From assembly GCA_903813345.2 (NCBI GenBank), contig CAIIXF020000001.1:52719885-52783884 (forward strand): DNA of 64,000 bases. The letters are read 5' to 3'. Positions 1-12,100 of this stretch are shown here, piece after piece (within the stretch, counting starts at the first letter, position 1; the number at the start of each line of letters is the position of its first letter). The notes under the pieces were generated by a model. It made no database searches, was not told the origin of the DNA, and saw only the letters and a list, made by a program, of their open reading frames with translations. The stretch is from Owenia fusiformis. Taxonomy: Eukaryota > Annelida > Polychaeta > Sabellida > Oweniidae. Position numbers and translations under genes: made by a program.

Positions 1-670
1 ACGTGTAGAACTTTCGTAACAGAACTAAAAAGTCGGAGTTTGTTCCCATTATTATCGTTTTACCTGTCATATATTTGTATTCGGGGGGATAATAAACAAT
101 TGTTTACTCATAAAACATAGAAAATTTCTCACAGGGAATCAACATACATTAATAATAAATATAAAATAACGAACGTCATTTTATTTTCGTTCGTAAATTA
201 ATCACCACAAAGAAAACAAAACAAGTCTAATGTAAGTTTATAATTTCTATTTTATTCCAATCATTTCATACAAACAAGTAATATTATTACATTAATAGCA
301 CTCTGGACATTTCTAATATCTAATATAAACACATAGATGGGCTAGATCATGAAAGAAAGCCTTGAAATCTACAGTTTAGATACCAAAAATTGCCTGGAAT
401 TATAAACCGGAAGTTATCATCATTTTCAAATCGAACGAGTCGACTCCTCAACTAGAGGAGTCGATTCGGGTCAACCCGAAGGCCTCAACCCGCGGGGAAT
501 CGGGTCATCGTCCCACCCCTAACTGTAACAGATTAGGGAGAACTAATTTCATTATTCCAAAAATCTCATTTTTCATGTTTCTTTCTACAGGAAAGGACAC
601 AAAGAGTAAATGTGTGTAAATTTCAGATATTATGCACACTTTAAAATACGATTTGTTCATTTTTGTTCAG
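1..670. other. Intron upstream of first visible TRAPPC11 exon
   Basis: No coding exon could be supported here. The stretch ends in the acceptor TTTTGTTCAG directly before the exon at 671, so it is most likely the 3' part of a TRAPPC11 intron. A small GC-rich hairpin with CGACTCCTC/GAGGAGTCG arms lies around 439-461 in otherwise AT-rich DNA. Confidence 0.5.
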
Positions 671-3600
671 GATTGAAACAAGGCCTGCGAGGGTTAATAT
701 TGAGGTGCTACATGAGGCTCCTGTGCTAGTTAATGAGTTCTACTACATGAAGATTAATATCTCTAACAATGAGGAGAAGCCTATAAATCAGATAAGTGTA
801 TCTGTTGGGCTTCAAGAGGGGGAAGACAGCGCTGCAGAACAGTCAAGTAAGTAAAAAGATAGGGAATGCAGGCGGTTGATGTCATCTAATCATTTGATTT
901 AAAGGACCAGTCTATAGTTCTGATCTCAAATTACTGCAGTATTCATAATTATCTGTACCATATGAACCATCAATAGTTTTTGATATGAATTTCATTATAT
1001 TGTGTAAAAGTTCACATAGTACATGTAAATTATTCTCATTTTAGAATAAATAAAAAAGATAAAAGCATAGTACATTGGAACTTGTCATTCTGCTTACTCT
1101 GCAAGCAATTCTGGCTTTAATATTTACAGTAGGTTTGTAAAATAAAAGCATTTTGATAAGCATCAGAATATAGAAATATCTATAATGGTTCCATACCTCC
1201 ATTTTAGCAAAGTCAATTAATATTCATAGCTCAAAATGTCAGATGACATGTGTGCCCCGCAAAAGAGAACATTCAAAGGCATGTGTCATTGTGTCAAGTC
1301 TGTTATGCAAGGTTGATTTTAGGTGTATCCCGAAGAGTATGTATGTGATTCTTCAAGGTTCCCTTTAATCCCTTATGAGGTGAACATATTTTCTCTAGAG
1401 TAAACTGTTATGTGAAACCTCCAGAAAATAACCCATATGTACAATGTATCTTTCTGTGAAGTTGTAAGGAAATTGTGTTGCTTTATCCCAAAATGTATAC
1501 ATGTTCTGTGAAGTTGTAAGGAGATAGTGTTGTTTTATCCCAAAATGTATACATGTTCTGTGAAGTTGTAAGGAGATTGTGTTGTTTTATCCCAAAATGT
1601 ATACATGTTCTGTGAAGTTGTAAGGAGATTGTGTTGTTTTATCCCAAAATGTATACATGTTCTGTGAAGTTGTAAGGAGATTGTGTTGTTTTATCCCAAA
1701 ATGTATACATGTTCTGTGAAGTTGTAAGGAGATTGTGTTGTTTTATCCCAAAATGTATACATGTTCTGTGAAGTTGTAAGGAGATTGTGTTGTTTTATCC
1801 CAAAATGTATACATGTTCTGTGGAGTTGTAAGGAGATTGTGTTGTTTTATCCCAAAATGTATACATGTTCTGTGAAGTTGTAAGGAGATTGTGTTGTTTT
1901 ATCCCAAAATGTATACATGTTCTGTGAAGTTGTAAGGAGATTGTGTTGTTTTATCCCAAAATGTATACATGTTCTGTGGAGTTGTAAGGAGATTGTGTTG
2001 TTTTATCCCAAAATGTATACATGTTCTGTGGAGTTGTAAGGAGATTGTGTTGTTTTATCCAAAAATGTATACATGTTTTGTGAAGTTGTAAGGAGATTGT
2101 GTTGCTTTATCCCAAAATGTAAACATGGTCATGCTATTTCAGCTCATGTAAATGATGGGAGTGCAGAGTTTGATGGTCAGGTGGTCAACTGTAGGACAGA
2201 TGTCACTCTCCCTCCTTTGAAACCAGGAGACAAGGTACATGTACTAACATCATAATCATAAGTCATTTTGTCACCAACCACAAAAGTCTGTTGTATCAGT
2301 TTGAAGTTACTAATAGTGAAAAACTTGACTCTTTAATTTCTATAATATGTGAAAAGAATGGTAGCCTTAATTCAAAGTTATTTTATGAGGAGCCATGTTG
2401 GGTATTGATAAATATACATGTATACTGCTCATTTGGATTTATATTACATGATGCATTTATATTACATAATTTCAGCATTGCAAGGATGTCTATATAAAGT
2501 GTCTACAAGCTGGAAATAGGAAGATAGATGTAAAGGTACATACATCAGCCTTGATGAAAATACAGTAAAACCTGCGAACAGGGAATGCTCTTGGGACTGG
2601 AGGAAAGTTTCCTTGTTCAGAGGTTTTCCCTACAGAGAGGGGCTGCATTTTCAGCAAACTCAAAATTGCCGAATAAGCATATTTGTATATATATTGATTG
2701 ATTGTACAAATGCCGACTCCATACTTGGTTACGTTCTCCCCTTGTTGATTTTAGCTGCTTCTAGCATCTGATGATGTCTAGTTGATGTAATCATTGATAT
2801 GATGTGTAGAGATATATTGCTAAGAACTGAATTTCAAGTTTCATCAACCCTATTTTATATCATGATAATCTAGAAGTTGGATCAGTAAAAGATTTAAAGA
2901 GATTTGGCTCAACATGACCATGTACTTACTATCTGTTATCTCCATAAAACGATTGTGTCAGTCCCTAGATTATCACAACTGATTTGATGTAATTAGGTTT
3001 TTGAAAGGAAGAATTGGTGTAATGATAATAAATAACAAACAGATTAGTATTAGTTTTAAAATAAATCAGGGTAATTAACAGTGGGTGGGATACTACATCT
3101 TGTAAACAATTGGCTTATCTTAATCTCAATCATATTAATCCAAGCTTTTTATTTAGCAGTTATGTCCCTATCATTGAATATATGCCTGAGGTCTGTCATC
3201 AATATAGCCCGAGCTTGCGAGGGCTATATTATGACAGACCGAAGGCATATATTCTATGATACGGACATAATTGTTGTATTACATACCTAAAGTACATTTA
3301 CATAACATTTCATGAAGATAATATGTAGAAATGCGCGAAAAAAGACCAAAGTTTTACACGATTCCAGTCAAAATAACTTTGTCTGTATGTTATGACGTCA
3401 TAAAATTGTCATGGTAATAAACTCTGGCGGCTATACAGGAATATATAGCCGACCTTCCGCTCCATTGACTTCCATACAAATGCTTCGCTAGGTATGTAAT
3501 ACATTCAGATATTGGCTTAAGACTTTCACACCTCTGAAAAATAATGGAATATACAGTGTCACCAATATTCCATATTCCTTGTTCACAGGTGAATTTTCAT

Positions 3601-6600
3601 AATTTGCCCCAAAATAGTGTTCCTTATTCCCTGTTCACAGGTTTTCCCTACAGAGAGGGTCCATTAACATGTAAGTCAATGGAAAAATATTCGGTTCTTT
3701 TGAAAAGCATTCCTTGTTCATAGGTTTTCCCTACAGAGAGGTATTCCATCGGACAGGTTTTACTGTATATCACATTTTTGTATAGGCCTATGTCAGAAGT
3801 TTTCAAAAAGAACCACTGAGAAATATCATTTTTAGGTTTAATCTTATAATTGATTAGTATCTAAGAGATAAGTAGAGAGTACCTGTCTGTAGATGATTAC
3901 CTGTCTGGTTATACTGAATGCAAATGGATTTCAACAGGTATTAAATATATTTGTCTCCCATGCTAGGTGTCGTATTGTGTAGATGTCTCGACTGAAGGTG
4001 CCAGTCTCTCCTGTTCATGCTGTAAAGATGTCACTCTCGACCTAAATGTTGTAGAGCCATTCAACATTGCGGTCAATCTTGCATCTATGAAGGTAAATAA
4101 TGAATCTTAAAACATTAAATAAGTTTAAGTTATATCACCCTGCATATTGAGTGTTATATATTGGATGCAGCAAACATGTGCATGGAAAATGCTCATCATA
4201 ATTAAAATTACAAATACTGTATATGTGTAGGTATATACCATGAGACTATATGAACATGTATTAATATGATTTAACACAATAATGAACTCCATACATCATA
4301 CTCTTGATGAAACAATAATCAAATGATAAGAGGATTTTGGATCATAACAAGAGCTGTAAAACCAAACTCAGCAAAGCTTCATTGTATTTCAGTTCGATAA
4401 AATCACAAGTGTTCATGCAGATGCCCCTTTCCTGCTGATACCAACACTGACTAGTTCTTCCCCCTGGCCCATTACTATAGAGGGCAGCACCTTACAACTG
4501 GTAAGTAAAACAGACTTGCTGATTATTATTATTATACTGTAGATTGGGTTAATTTGGCGCTACTTAATTTGGCGATTTTGCCATTTTTGGCATATTGGCG
4601 GCTATTTAATTTGGCGGATATGCAAAAAAAATTTAATTAACTTACGCGTTGTTTGCGAATTTTATGTTAATTTTTTCTTTTGAGGACCACTGGCAATATT
4701 CACCACGTTTGTACATTTTTGTGAGATCATCCTTTACATTTTGCACCTCGATTGATGCTGCTACTATACTGCACTTTTCCTTTCTAGTTTTTCCCTGAGT
4801 ATTAATGAGTGACTGACCAGTTCTGAGCCAATTTATGAGAGACATTTTTTCATATTTTTGGAAAAAACTGAACCGGAAGTGACCTAAATACACTCGACGA
4901 AATACCCTAGATAATTCTCGGGGATTCATTCTAAATTTTGGCGAAGATTTATATTGGCGAATTTTTCAATTTCGCCAAATTCGCCAAATTAAAGCGGGCG
5001 CCAAATTAACCCAATCTACAGTATTCGAGCTGCATATTGATTTTCTTTTGAATATGTTAAAAGAAAATAAATTATTGCATTCCAACATACAGATGTTTTT
5101 AAGAATTATTTAATTTTGAAAAATGATATCCTGTTTTGTGATATAACATCATTTTGTTATTATAAAAAAGCAATTTTAAAACCGCATTCTGTTCTTTCAG
5201 GTGTTTTGGGAAATTAATTAAACTTATGACTTTCTGTAATGTAATATGATATTGTCATCCTGTTACCATTGCAATTCAATGTGTAGGCAGCTTTCGTAAT
5301 CTATTTCACTGTTCAAACAATGTCTCCTTATATTACACAAGTATTTAATTTTCTTTTATTAAAAGTTGGAGTTAACGTGCACAGTTGGGAATATACTCTT
5401 TTTAAAGTGTCACCCATGGCCCACTCATGCATTGTATATTTGTGTGAATTTAAAAAAGGAAATAAACAAACAAACAAACAAACAGTTGATCATGAACTAT
5501 TTCTTTTTAGAGCCCTTTTCTTAGTTTTGAAGGAGACCAGCCAGATACTCAATTAAAAGGAGGTAAGAGAAAATGGTACAAATCAAAATTGTTTTGGAAC
5601 AAAGTCCATAATACTGTAATCCTATTCAGTTATTTATAGTGAGCTTAAATACATGAAGATAATAATGTATGTATTCTGTATAAGCTTTTTGATAAATTCA
5701 GAAAAAAATTTTTAATTGAAGCAAGTCCAGTGTTCTATTTCATCTACTTTTAGTGTCTTTGAAGAAGGATGAACAAGCTTCCGAATGCTGCTGCTTGGTG
5801 GCGCCACCATCCATGCAACCCACAGTTGCCATGGGAACATATACAGTAAATTGGAAAAGGTAAAAAGATATGAAAGTAATCTCAAGCATTTTTCTATTCA
5901 AACATTAGTATTATTAATTTATTATTGTCTACAACTTTTTTTGTGGACAGTGTCCAGCATTCGGGGTTCGGCATCTGTTACAAATTGTTTGGTATCTGCA
6001 ACAAATTCTTGCAACTTCTAACTGGTGATGACATTTTATCATGTTAATGGCTTGTTTCATGATATCTTAGTATGATAGTGGGCTAAGTTACAGTAAGTAG
6101 TAAACTGTTTCAATTTAGTGATACTAAATATACTAACTTACATTTGAATGTCTGTTCTTTTCGTAATTAAATGACATTGTAGTCAGTTTTAAGATGTATA
6201 TCTTTATATTTCAGAAAGTCCACAAGTGACACAATCCCGTATGTAGAGACCAGTATTGAGCTGGGCAATGTAGCTGTTGAACACATTCCTATTCTGATCA
6301 AGGCAGACATAGAGGCATATGGAACAGTGAGGACTTGTCTCCCTGTCACCTATACATTATATAATAAGACTGCATATGCTCAGGAGCTGCATCTCACCAT
6401 GGATACCAGTGAAGCCTTTATGTTTAGTGGGCATAAACAGGTTAGTCATGTGATGGTATACAACATGTTTTGAGGTGACATACTGTATTGTTATAGCCTA
6501 AATTTTTTATGGACAGCAGTTGGTGTTTGGCATTCTGAGTTTGGCATTCAGCGTCTGTTATAAATGGCAGGTGGTGACATGACATTTTGCATGCTAATGC

Positions 6601-7369
6601 CTTCTATTTTCCAATTTTTGAATAAAAGTATAGCCAGGATCCAAAAATAGGCAAGACAAGTTTAAATAGGCAATGCAAAACTTTAAGCCATATTAGATAT
6701 TTAATTAACTTTCACTTAAGATCATTTTTACAATTTAAGAAATTTTAGTCTAAAATATATATTCTAAAAACTTTTGCAAGCTTGCCTGGTTAAAAGGGTT
6801 ATCATGCATAGTTTGAGATATTTTTGGACAACGTGGCCATCTGTTTCAATATATGATGTATTAAATTATTAATCTACTTTATTTGATATGTTACATTGTA
6901 CTTATTTATTATACTAGATGCACTTGAGGATTCTACCAAGCAGTAGCTACAAGTTAGAGTACAACATGTACCCTTTAGTAGCAGGTTATGTGACACTTCC
7001 AAAGCTGCAACTGAACATGCTGCGATATCCTGGTACCATGAAGGATATCATACAATCTATGCTCCCTTCTCATATATTTATTAAGGTAAATTAAAACTTA
7101 ATGCTCCCTTCATTCATCAATGTTTGCAGTCTCCTAGCCTTCATTTGATGAATGTTCAAACAATTTATTAGCTTCTTCGAATTGTAGTTAATTAATATTA
7201 TTCGGAATATTTTGGGGAGTGGAATTTTCTCATTGTTCACTAAATAGACTTCAAATTGCAATTTTGACTAAACTAGAATATCTTTATCCTGCTCAACGTT
7301 TATAATGACTTGTAATTGTGAAATTCCTCAATGTTTCAGCCTATTGGAAAAGCAGCAACAGCATCCTGA
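671..7369 (+). CDS. TRAPPC11: TRAPPC11, C-terminal third (10 exons, 5' part outside window)
   Basis: Trafficking protein particle complex subunit 11, a metazoan TRAPP III subunit acting in ER-to-Golgi traffic and autophagy. Exons: 671-846, 2143-2234, 2476-2535, 3967-4092, 4393-4500, 5511-5562, 5754-5859, 6215-6440, 6918-7085 and 7340-7369. All junctions are GT-AG and the phases agree throughout, giving about 380 residues up to a TGA. The human protein is about 1,130 residues, so this is the Gryzun/Gryzun-like C-terminal region. Recognition rests on PVLVNEFYYMKI near the start, EAFMFSGHKQ followed by LRILPSSSYKLEYNMYPLVAGY, and the short last exon PIGKAATAS, which correspond to conserved blocks I know from vertebrate TRAPPC11. 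No frame break is visible. The first visible exon starts inside a codon, so the start and Foie-gras domain lie upstream of this window. Confidence 0.93.
1455..2126. repeat. 52-bp minisatellite, 13 near-identical copies
   Basis: Tandem copies begin at 1455, 1507, 1559 and so on to 2079, each 52 bp, with the core TGTGAAGTTGTAAGGAGATT. Variation is limited to a few single bases (for example TGTGGAG for TGTGAAG). The array fills the end of a TRAPPC11 intron and stops about 16 bp before the acceptor at 2141-2142, so part of the acceptor region is built from repeat sequence. Confidence 0.97.
2563..3765. mobile_element. CAGTAAAACCTG-type element, probably pogo/Tigger-like, with nested insertion
   Basis: The ends are CAGTAAAACCTG and CAGGTTTTACTG, each flanked by TA. 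A second motif, TTTTCCCTACAGAGAGG, recurs near 2623, 3645 and 3726. No transposase is recognisable. A perfect-looking hairpin and a GTATTACATACC-ended insertion lie inside, so the present 1.2 kb is composite. It occupies a TRAPPC11 intron. Related ends occur at 12394-12576 (short element) and as solo ends at 15311-15322 and 40979-40990. Confidence 0.75.
3158..3274. repeat. Long palindrome (hairpin)
   Basis: GAATATATGCCT...AGGTCTGTCAT and its complement flank a short centre near 3215, with arms of about 55 bp that match almost throughout. It is nested in the 2563-3765 element. A further GTATTACATACC/GGTATGTAATAC inverted pair lies at about 3277 and 3503. Confidence 0.85.
4537..5020. mobile_element. 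MITE with CTGTAGATTGGG termini, TA target duplication
   Basis: The terminal inverted repeats are CTGTAGATTGGGTTAATTTG and its complement, flanked by TA on both sides. Inside each end, ATTTGGCG and CGCCAAAT motifs recur. The element lies in the TRAPPC11 intron after the exon ending at 4500. A 95-codon reading frame on the minus strand (4642-4929) covers much of the interior; I do not recognise it. Confidence 0.85.
5924..6060 (+). repeat. Dispersed ~130-bp repeat, copy 1
   Basis: Shares the run 'TTGTGGACAGTGT...GCATCTGT..CAAATT...GGTGATGACATTTT' with stretches at 6487-6612, 11976-12088 and 14994-15110. All four lie in the same orientation in introns of TRAPPC11 or D2HGDH. No terminal repeats or tRNA-like boxes were seen, so the class is undetermined. 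Confidence 0.7.
6487..6612 (+). repeat. Dispersed ~130-bp repeat, copy 2
   Basis: Diverged copy of the repeat at 5924-6060, with ATGGACAGCAGTTGG, GCGTCTGTTA and GGTGGTGACATGACATTTTG in the same order. In the TRAPPC11 intron after 6440. Confidence 0.65.
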
Positions 7370-8001
7370 TCTAGTACGGAAGTCAATTAGGGGAAGTTCA
7401 GCCCAAGACATTCTGATATTGCACACCTTATATGTGCATTATTTGGAGATTTATCATTTTAATGATGAAACATGGGAAGAAATTGGAAAATGTGTTTTGA
7501 TGAAGACAGTGATAATTTTGTGTAATAATTTCTGAAGCATTATTCCAAAAAAGAAAAAGTGAATGGAAATGCATAAATTGTTTCACTGCCTGTAACGTAG
7601 TTCTTTCCTCTGGAGATTGAATTGTTAAACTTGAATGATAAAACATACTTGTATTATCTTGGGCAAATACTAGATGGGACAAAAAAGTTGGGTAAGTTGA
7701 ATTTCACATGATAAAGTTATTTATTTTGAAAAAAATGAAATGAACTTGTTATATATTATTTTTCTTTTGAAATAAGATTATCTTAATGTAAGGAATTTTA
7801 ATTTCTATCTATTTAGAATAATTTGACCCATCCTGTACATAGATGCATACTGTTGCAGTACTTTGTACACCTTAGTGGATTATGAGGTGTCTTAGAAAAT
7901 GTGCAATATGATTATAATTATGTACAATATACTCAAACATAATGTTACACCCTGTATGTGTTAAACAAAATATCTGTAATAACATTATATGATTAAATAA
8001 A
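7370..8001 (+). other. TRAPPC11 3' untranslated region and poly(A) signal
   Basis: AT-rich sequence follows the TGA at 7367-7369. The first well-placed AATAAA is at 7996-8001, which would give a 3' UTR of about 650 bases. No coding frame of interest is seen here. Confidence 0.55.
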
Positions 8002-9126
8002 ATTTATAAAACTCAATACAATGTTTCTCATTTATTAGAAACTTTAAAAAATTTACAGTGTATACAGGTTATTCACAATGTAAACACCCCTCTATGGTCA
8101 TATCTACGTAGAATTATATGAATGAGGAACTAAGTCATGGTTGTTCAAAATTTTAATGTAACTTTGGACAACATTCACAATACTGATCAGTATACTAGTA
8201 TATCACCTGAAGAGATGGTTGTTTATATTTTGGACACCTATAAGTAGGCTGGAGTAAATGAAATATTTTAAACAAACAAGTAGACTTCATTTGACATTTA
8301 CAGAAAATAGATTCTGAACGTAGCACATCTAATTGTTTGGGTTTTTTATGATAATAAGACCCAAATTATATGTGGACAGTGTTAGGTGACAAAGGGAAAC
8401 ATATACAAACATATTAGTCTCATCCTAACAAATTCATAATAATCCATGCTAATGCTAACATAGAGTTTATAGAAAGCCCCCCCCCCCCCCCTAGAAAATA
8501 GTCCCAATAATAGCCTCACAAAGAATTTTGAAGAATGTAAAAGAAAAATAATTTTAATGACCAGAGTATGACTGTAAGATCTGAGTTCTTTTGTTGTGTT
8601 TTTTGGTTATGCTTTTGATTGACGAATATGACGTTTCTCCTCTATGGTCATTTTGTATTGACTCCAGGAAAATACTCATTCAACATATTTGACTGGTTTA
8701 AGAATATAATACATATACAGTTTGAAAGAGGGCAGCACCTCCTTATTTATCAAATTCATGAAGTTACTATTGCTCATGCTAGAATCTAACATTTTGAAGT
8801 ATTTTCTAAAGATTATTAGTACAGTTTGATAATGAAATGTAACATCATTACATATGGTATTGATTTAGATTCATGTTTTATAACTGAGATTTTATAATAA
8901 TGATGAACAGAAATGAGAACCCGCGATTAGTTTATATAAGCACTTACGATTCGTGATTCAAGATGTCAGCCTCCTTGAAAATGAAAACTTTTTCAAAATA
9001 TTTTACTAAAAGCAGAAATATTTAAACCTGTGTACAAAACTGTTTTGTTTGACGGATAATTCAACGAAGATATAAACAGAATTATATGTAATCAATGTTC
9101 AAAAGCAAAATCATAACTCAGAAAGT
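8002..9126. other. Intergenic region between TRAPPC11 and D2HGDH
   Basis: No gene is seen. It contains a run of about 15 C at 8477-8491. The two genes run in the same direction, so the D2HGDH promoter and 5' UTR should lie in the last part, but I cannot identify a TATA box or other element with confidence. Confidence 0.5.
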
Positions 9127-12100
9127 ATGATCCGAGGTGTCATTTCAAAATTGGGAAAAGGGGGCGTGTCCCTGAAAAACTATAAATGTTTCCAAAGACA
9201 ATCACTCACAACAGAATGGCTGTATCCTTCATATAAACAACCAGGTGTGTCATTTAGTACCTCTACATGCTGTGGATCAAAAGATCTAGAACTGACAAGT
9301 GTAAGGTACAATGTAGAGAGGGGCAACTATTCCAAAGTTACTGAAGCTGATATTGCTGAATTTGCAAAGATTGTGCCAAACCGGCTAGTTACAGATGCTG
9401 ATGAAATAGCCGGGTATAATACAGACTGGCTCCGTATTGTTAAAGGTAATATCATTTGAATTGAATGGTTACCCTCCACGCACTCTAGTTATAAACTACA
9501 CTCTGCCTAGTAGTTAGTCTGTATTAGAGTTCAGTAACCCTGCCCCCACTACATATGCCCATGACAGCTCGAGTCATAAATCATTTCAAACCTACCATGC
9601 TGATCTTTCCTCAACAAATCAGCGAGCTGGAAGGTACACCTGCTATATGCATGCTCATTAACTAGAGTCAATACGTCTAAATCCAAACAGGGGGGTAAAC
9701 CCGAACGGGTTGCAAACAATGGCAAGCAAATCATTGAATTGAATAATAGTTCCTCTACTACCTCTATATAATATTTATATCCTGAAAGATACCATATAAT
9801 GATATATACCAACACTCTAACGATAAAATAATCAATTATGATGATTTAGGTGTTCGGAATTACCCCCATGCCAGTGTTTGGAATTACCCACACAAACCCA
9901 TGCCTTTAAATAAATAGATGTCACTTATAAATCAATTATATTTGGGGTTATTGATATGCAGGGGTGTCAGAATCCAGTATCATTAGTTCAGGGTACCATA
10001 TAATGATATACCATCAATCTAACAAGTAAAACAATGAAGTAGAGTTAAATGTTTGGAATTACTCCCCCATGCTAGTGTTCTGAATGAATTACCCCCTAAA
10101 AATCCCCCTAAAATACATTGTAGTTAAAGTTGTATAACCCAGAACTGAACTGAACTGAACATTGTCTAATAAACTCTATATGGATCTAGTCAGTTATACA
10201 GGGTGGGCCAAAAAAAACCAATACCCAACTTCAAATGAGGATAAAAATAGTTACATTCTATATGGTACATTGATTTACATATCATTTTAAAGGTTATACA
10301 TTTTCAAACAATTTGGTATATAACACTATGTCATGAAATCAATAGTAAAGTTTTATTATACTTATTTGGGAGGCCGGGTTGCTATTTGGGGTCTCTAGAT
10401 TTTAGGGAGAAAATAGTAAATCTAAGGAATTATGTTAATTTTTTATTTATAGAATATCATTCTTTTGTTAGGTGAATGCATGCTTGGATATTGATATTTG
10501 CATCACTGTGTGACTAAATTTATTGTTTATGAATTTCAGTGTTGTTTAATAACATTTTACACTTTATTTATTTAAACAATTTTAACAATTGCTCAATATA
10601 CCCCCCCCCCCCCCCCCCCCCCCCTCTGCATCAACAATAAGCTTCAAGTGGTAGCGCATCATAGCAGCCTTATTGAGAGATTTCTGTTGCAATTCCTTTC
10701 AGCACTTTAGGATTTTGTTTCAATTCATCAATGCTGTTTATTGGATGCCTTTGATTGTACCATTTCCTCGAGATGGCTCCATGTATGGTAATCAAACACA
10801 TTAGCATCGGGGCTGTTGGGTGGCCAAGCATCGAGATCAATCAAATTGACACCTTGTTTGCAAAGAAATGCCAATGTCTCCTTTGATCTATGGTACGAGG
10901 CAATGTCTTGTTGGAAAATTAAATCCTCGTCACATATACGTTTAATGTCTTTAAACAGACCCCCTTTGAGTACTTATTGATAATAAACAACACTAAAATT
11001 CATAAACAATAAGTTTAGTCACACAACTATGCAAATATACAAGCAAGTATTCACCTAACAAAATGATATTCTATGAATAAAAAATTAACAATATTCCGCA
11101 GATTTACTATTTTCTCCCTAAAATCTGGATACCTTAAAAACCGACCCGACCTCCCAAATAAGCATAACAAAACTTTAATATTGATTTCATGACATAGTGT
11201 TATATACCAAATTGTTCGAAAATGGATTACCTTTAAAATGATATATAAATCAATGTATCATATTGAACATAGCTATTTTTATTCTGATTTAAAGTTGGGT
11301 ATTGGTTTTTTTTGGCCCACCCTGTATGTCCTTATGTTCTTCTGTGTTATTTCCTGTTCTTTCATGATCAGGTAAAGCTATAAGATTTTCCTATCTTATG
11401 ATCTATATTCTGCTCCAGGGGCTAGCCAAGTGCTGTTGAAACCAAAGACAACCAAAGAGGTCTCTGCCATACTGAAGCATTGCAATAACAGGCACCTTGC
11501 TGTGGTGCCTCAGGGAGGAAACACAGGTTGGTAACCAATCAAATACAGAGCATCATCATCATAGAAAATCGGTCAGAAAAGGGTCCTTTTCAGCGATAAT
11601 TGTTATTGATAAACATATATTTGTAAACAGATTTCTTTCAGTTTTCAAAGAAATAATTCTCTAAAACTTCTTTAATGAAACACTTTTTAGTGATAATTAC
11701 AATATTTTTCCTCTATAGGTCTGGTTGGAGGTAGTGTACCTGTGTTTGATGAGATCATCATATCTACGCAACTTATGAATAACATCATATCACTGGATGA
11801 TCTATCAGGTAATAACTTTACAAGCTATAGCTAGTAGCTACATGTACATAGTATCAAGTACTAAACAATATATGTAGCACTCACAACAATTTACATTAAT
11901 GATCTCAAGACAAAGTCCTGAGCAGTACTAGACAGCCATCCATTTCATATTGTTATGTCACCACCAGAAGATGTGACATTGTTATAGTCTCCAACATTTT
12001 TGTGGACAGTGTTCAGTGTTTTGGTTCAGCATCTGTGACAAATTCTTACAACTTGCAATAACTGGTGATGAAATTTTGTCATGTTTTACTTGTTTTACCC

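Noticed and set aside
1455-2126. CRISPR-like array
   Set aside because: The 52-bp units abut each other directly with no unique spacers; it is a minisatellite in a eukaryotic intron.
7305-7535. 76-codon plus-strand frame at the TRAPPC11 3' end
   Set aside because: It overlaps the last exon in a different frame; the phase-consistent reading ends at the TGA at 7367-7369.
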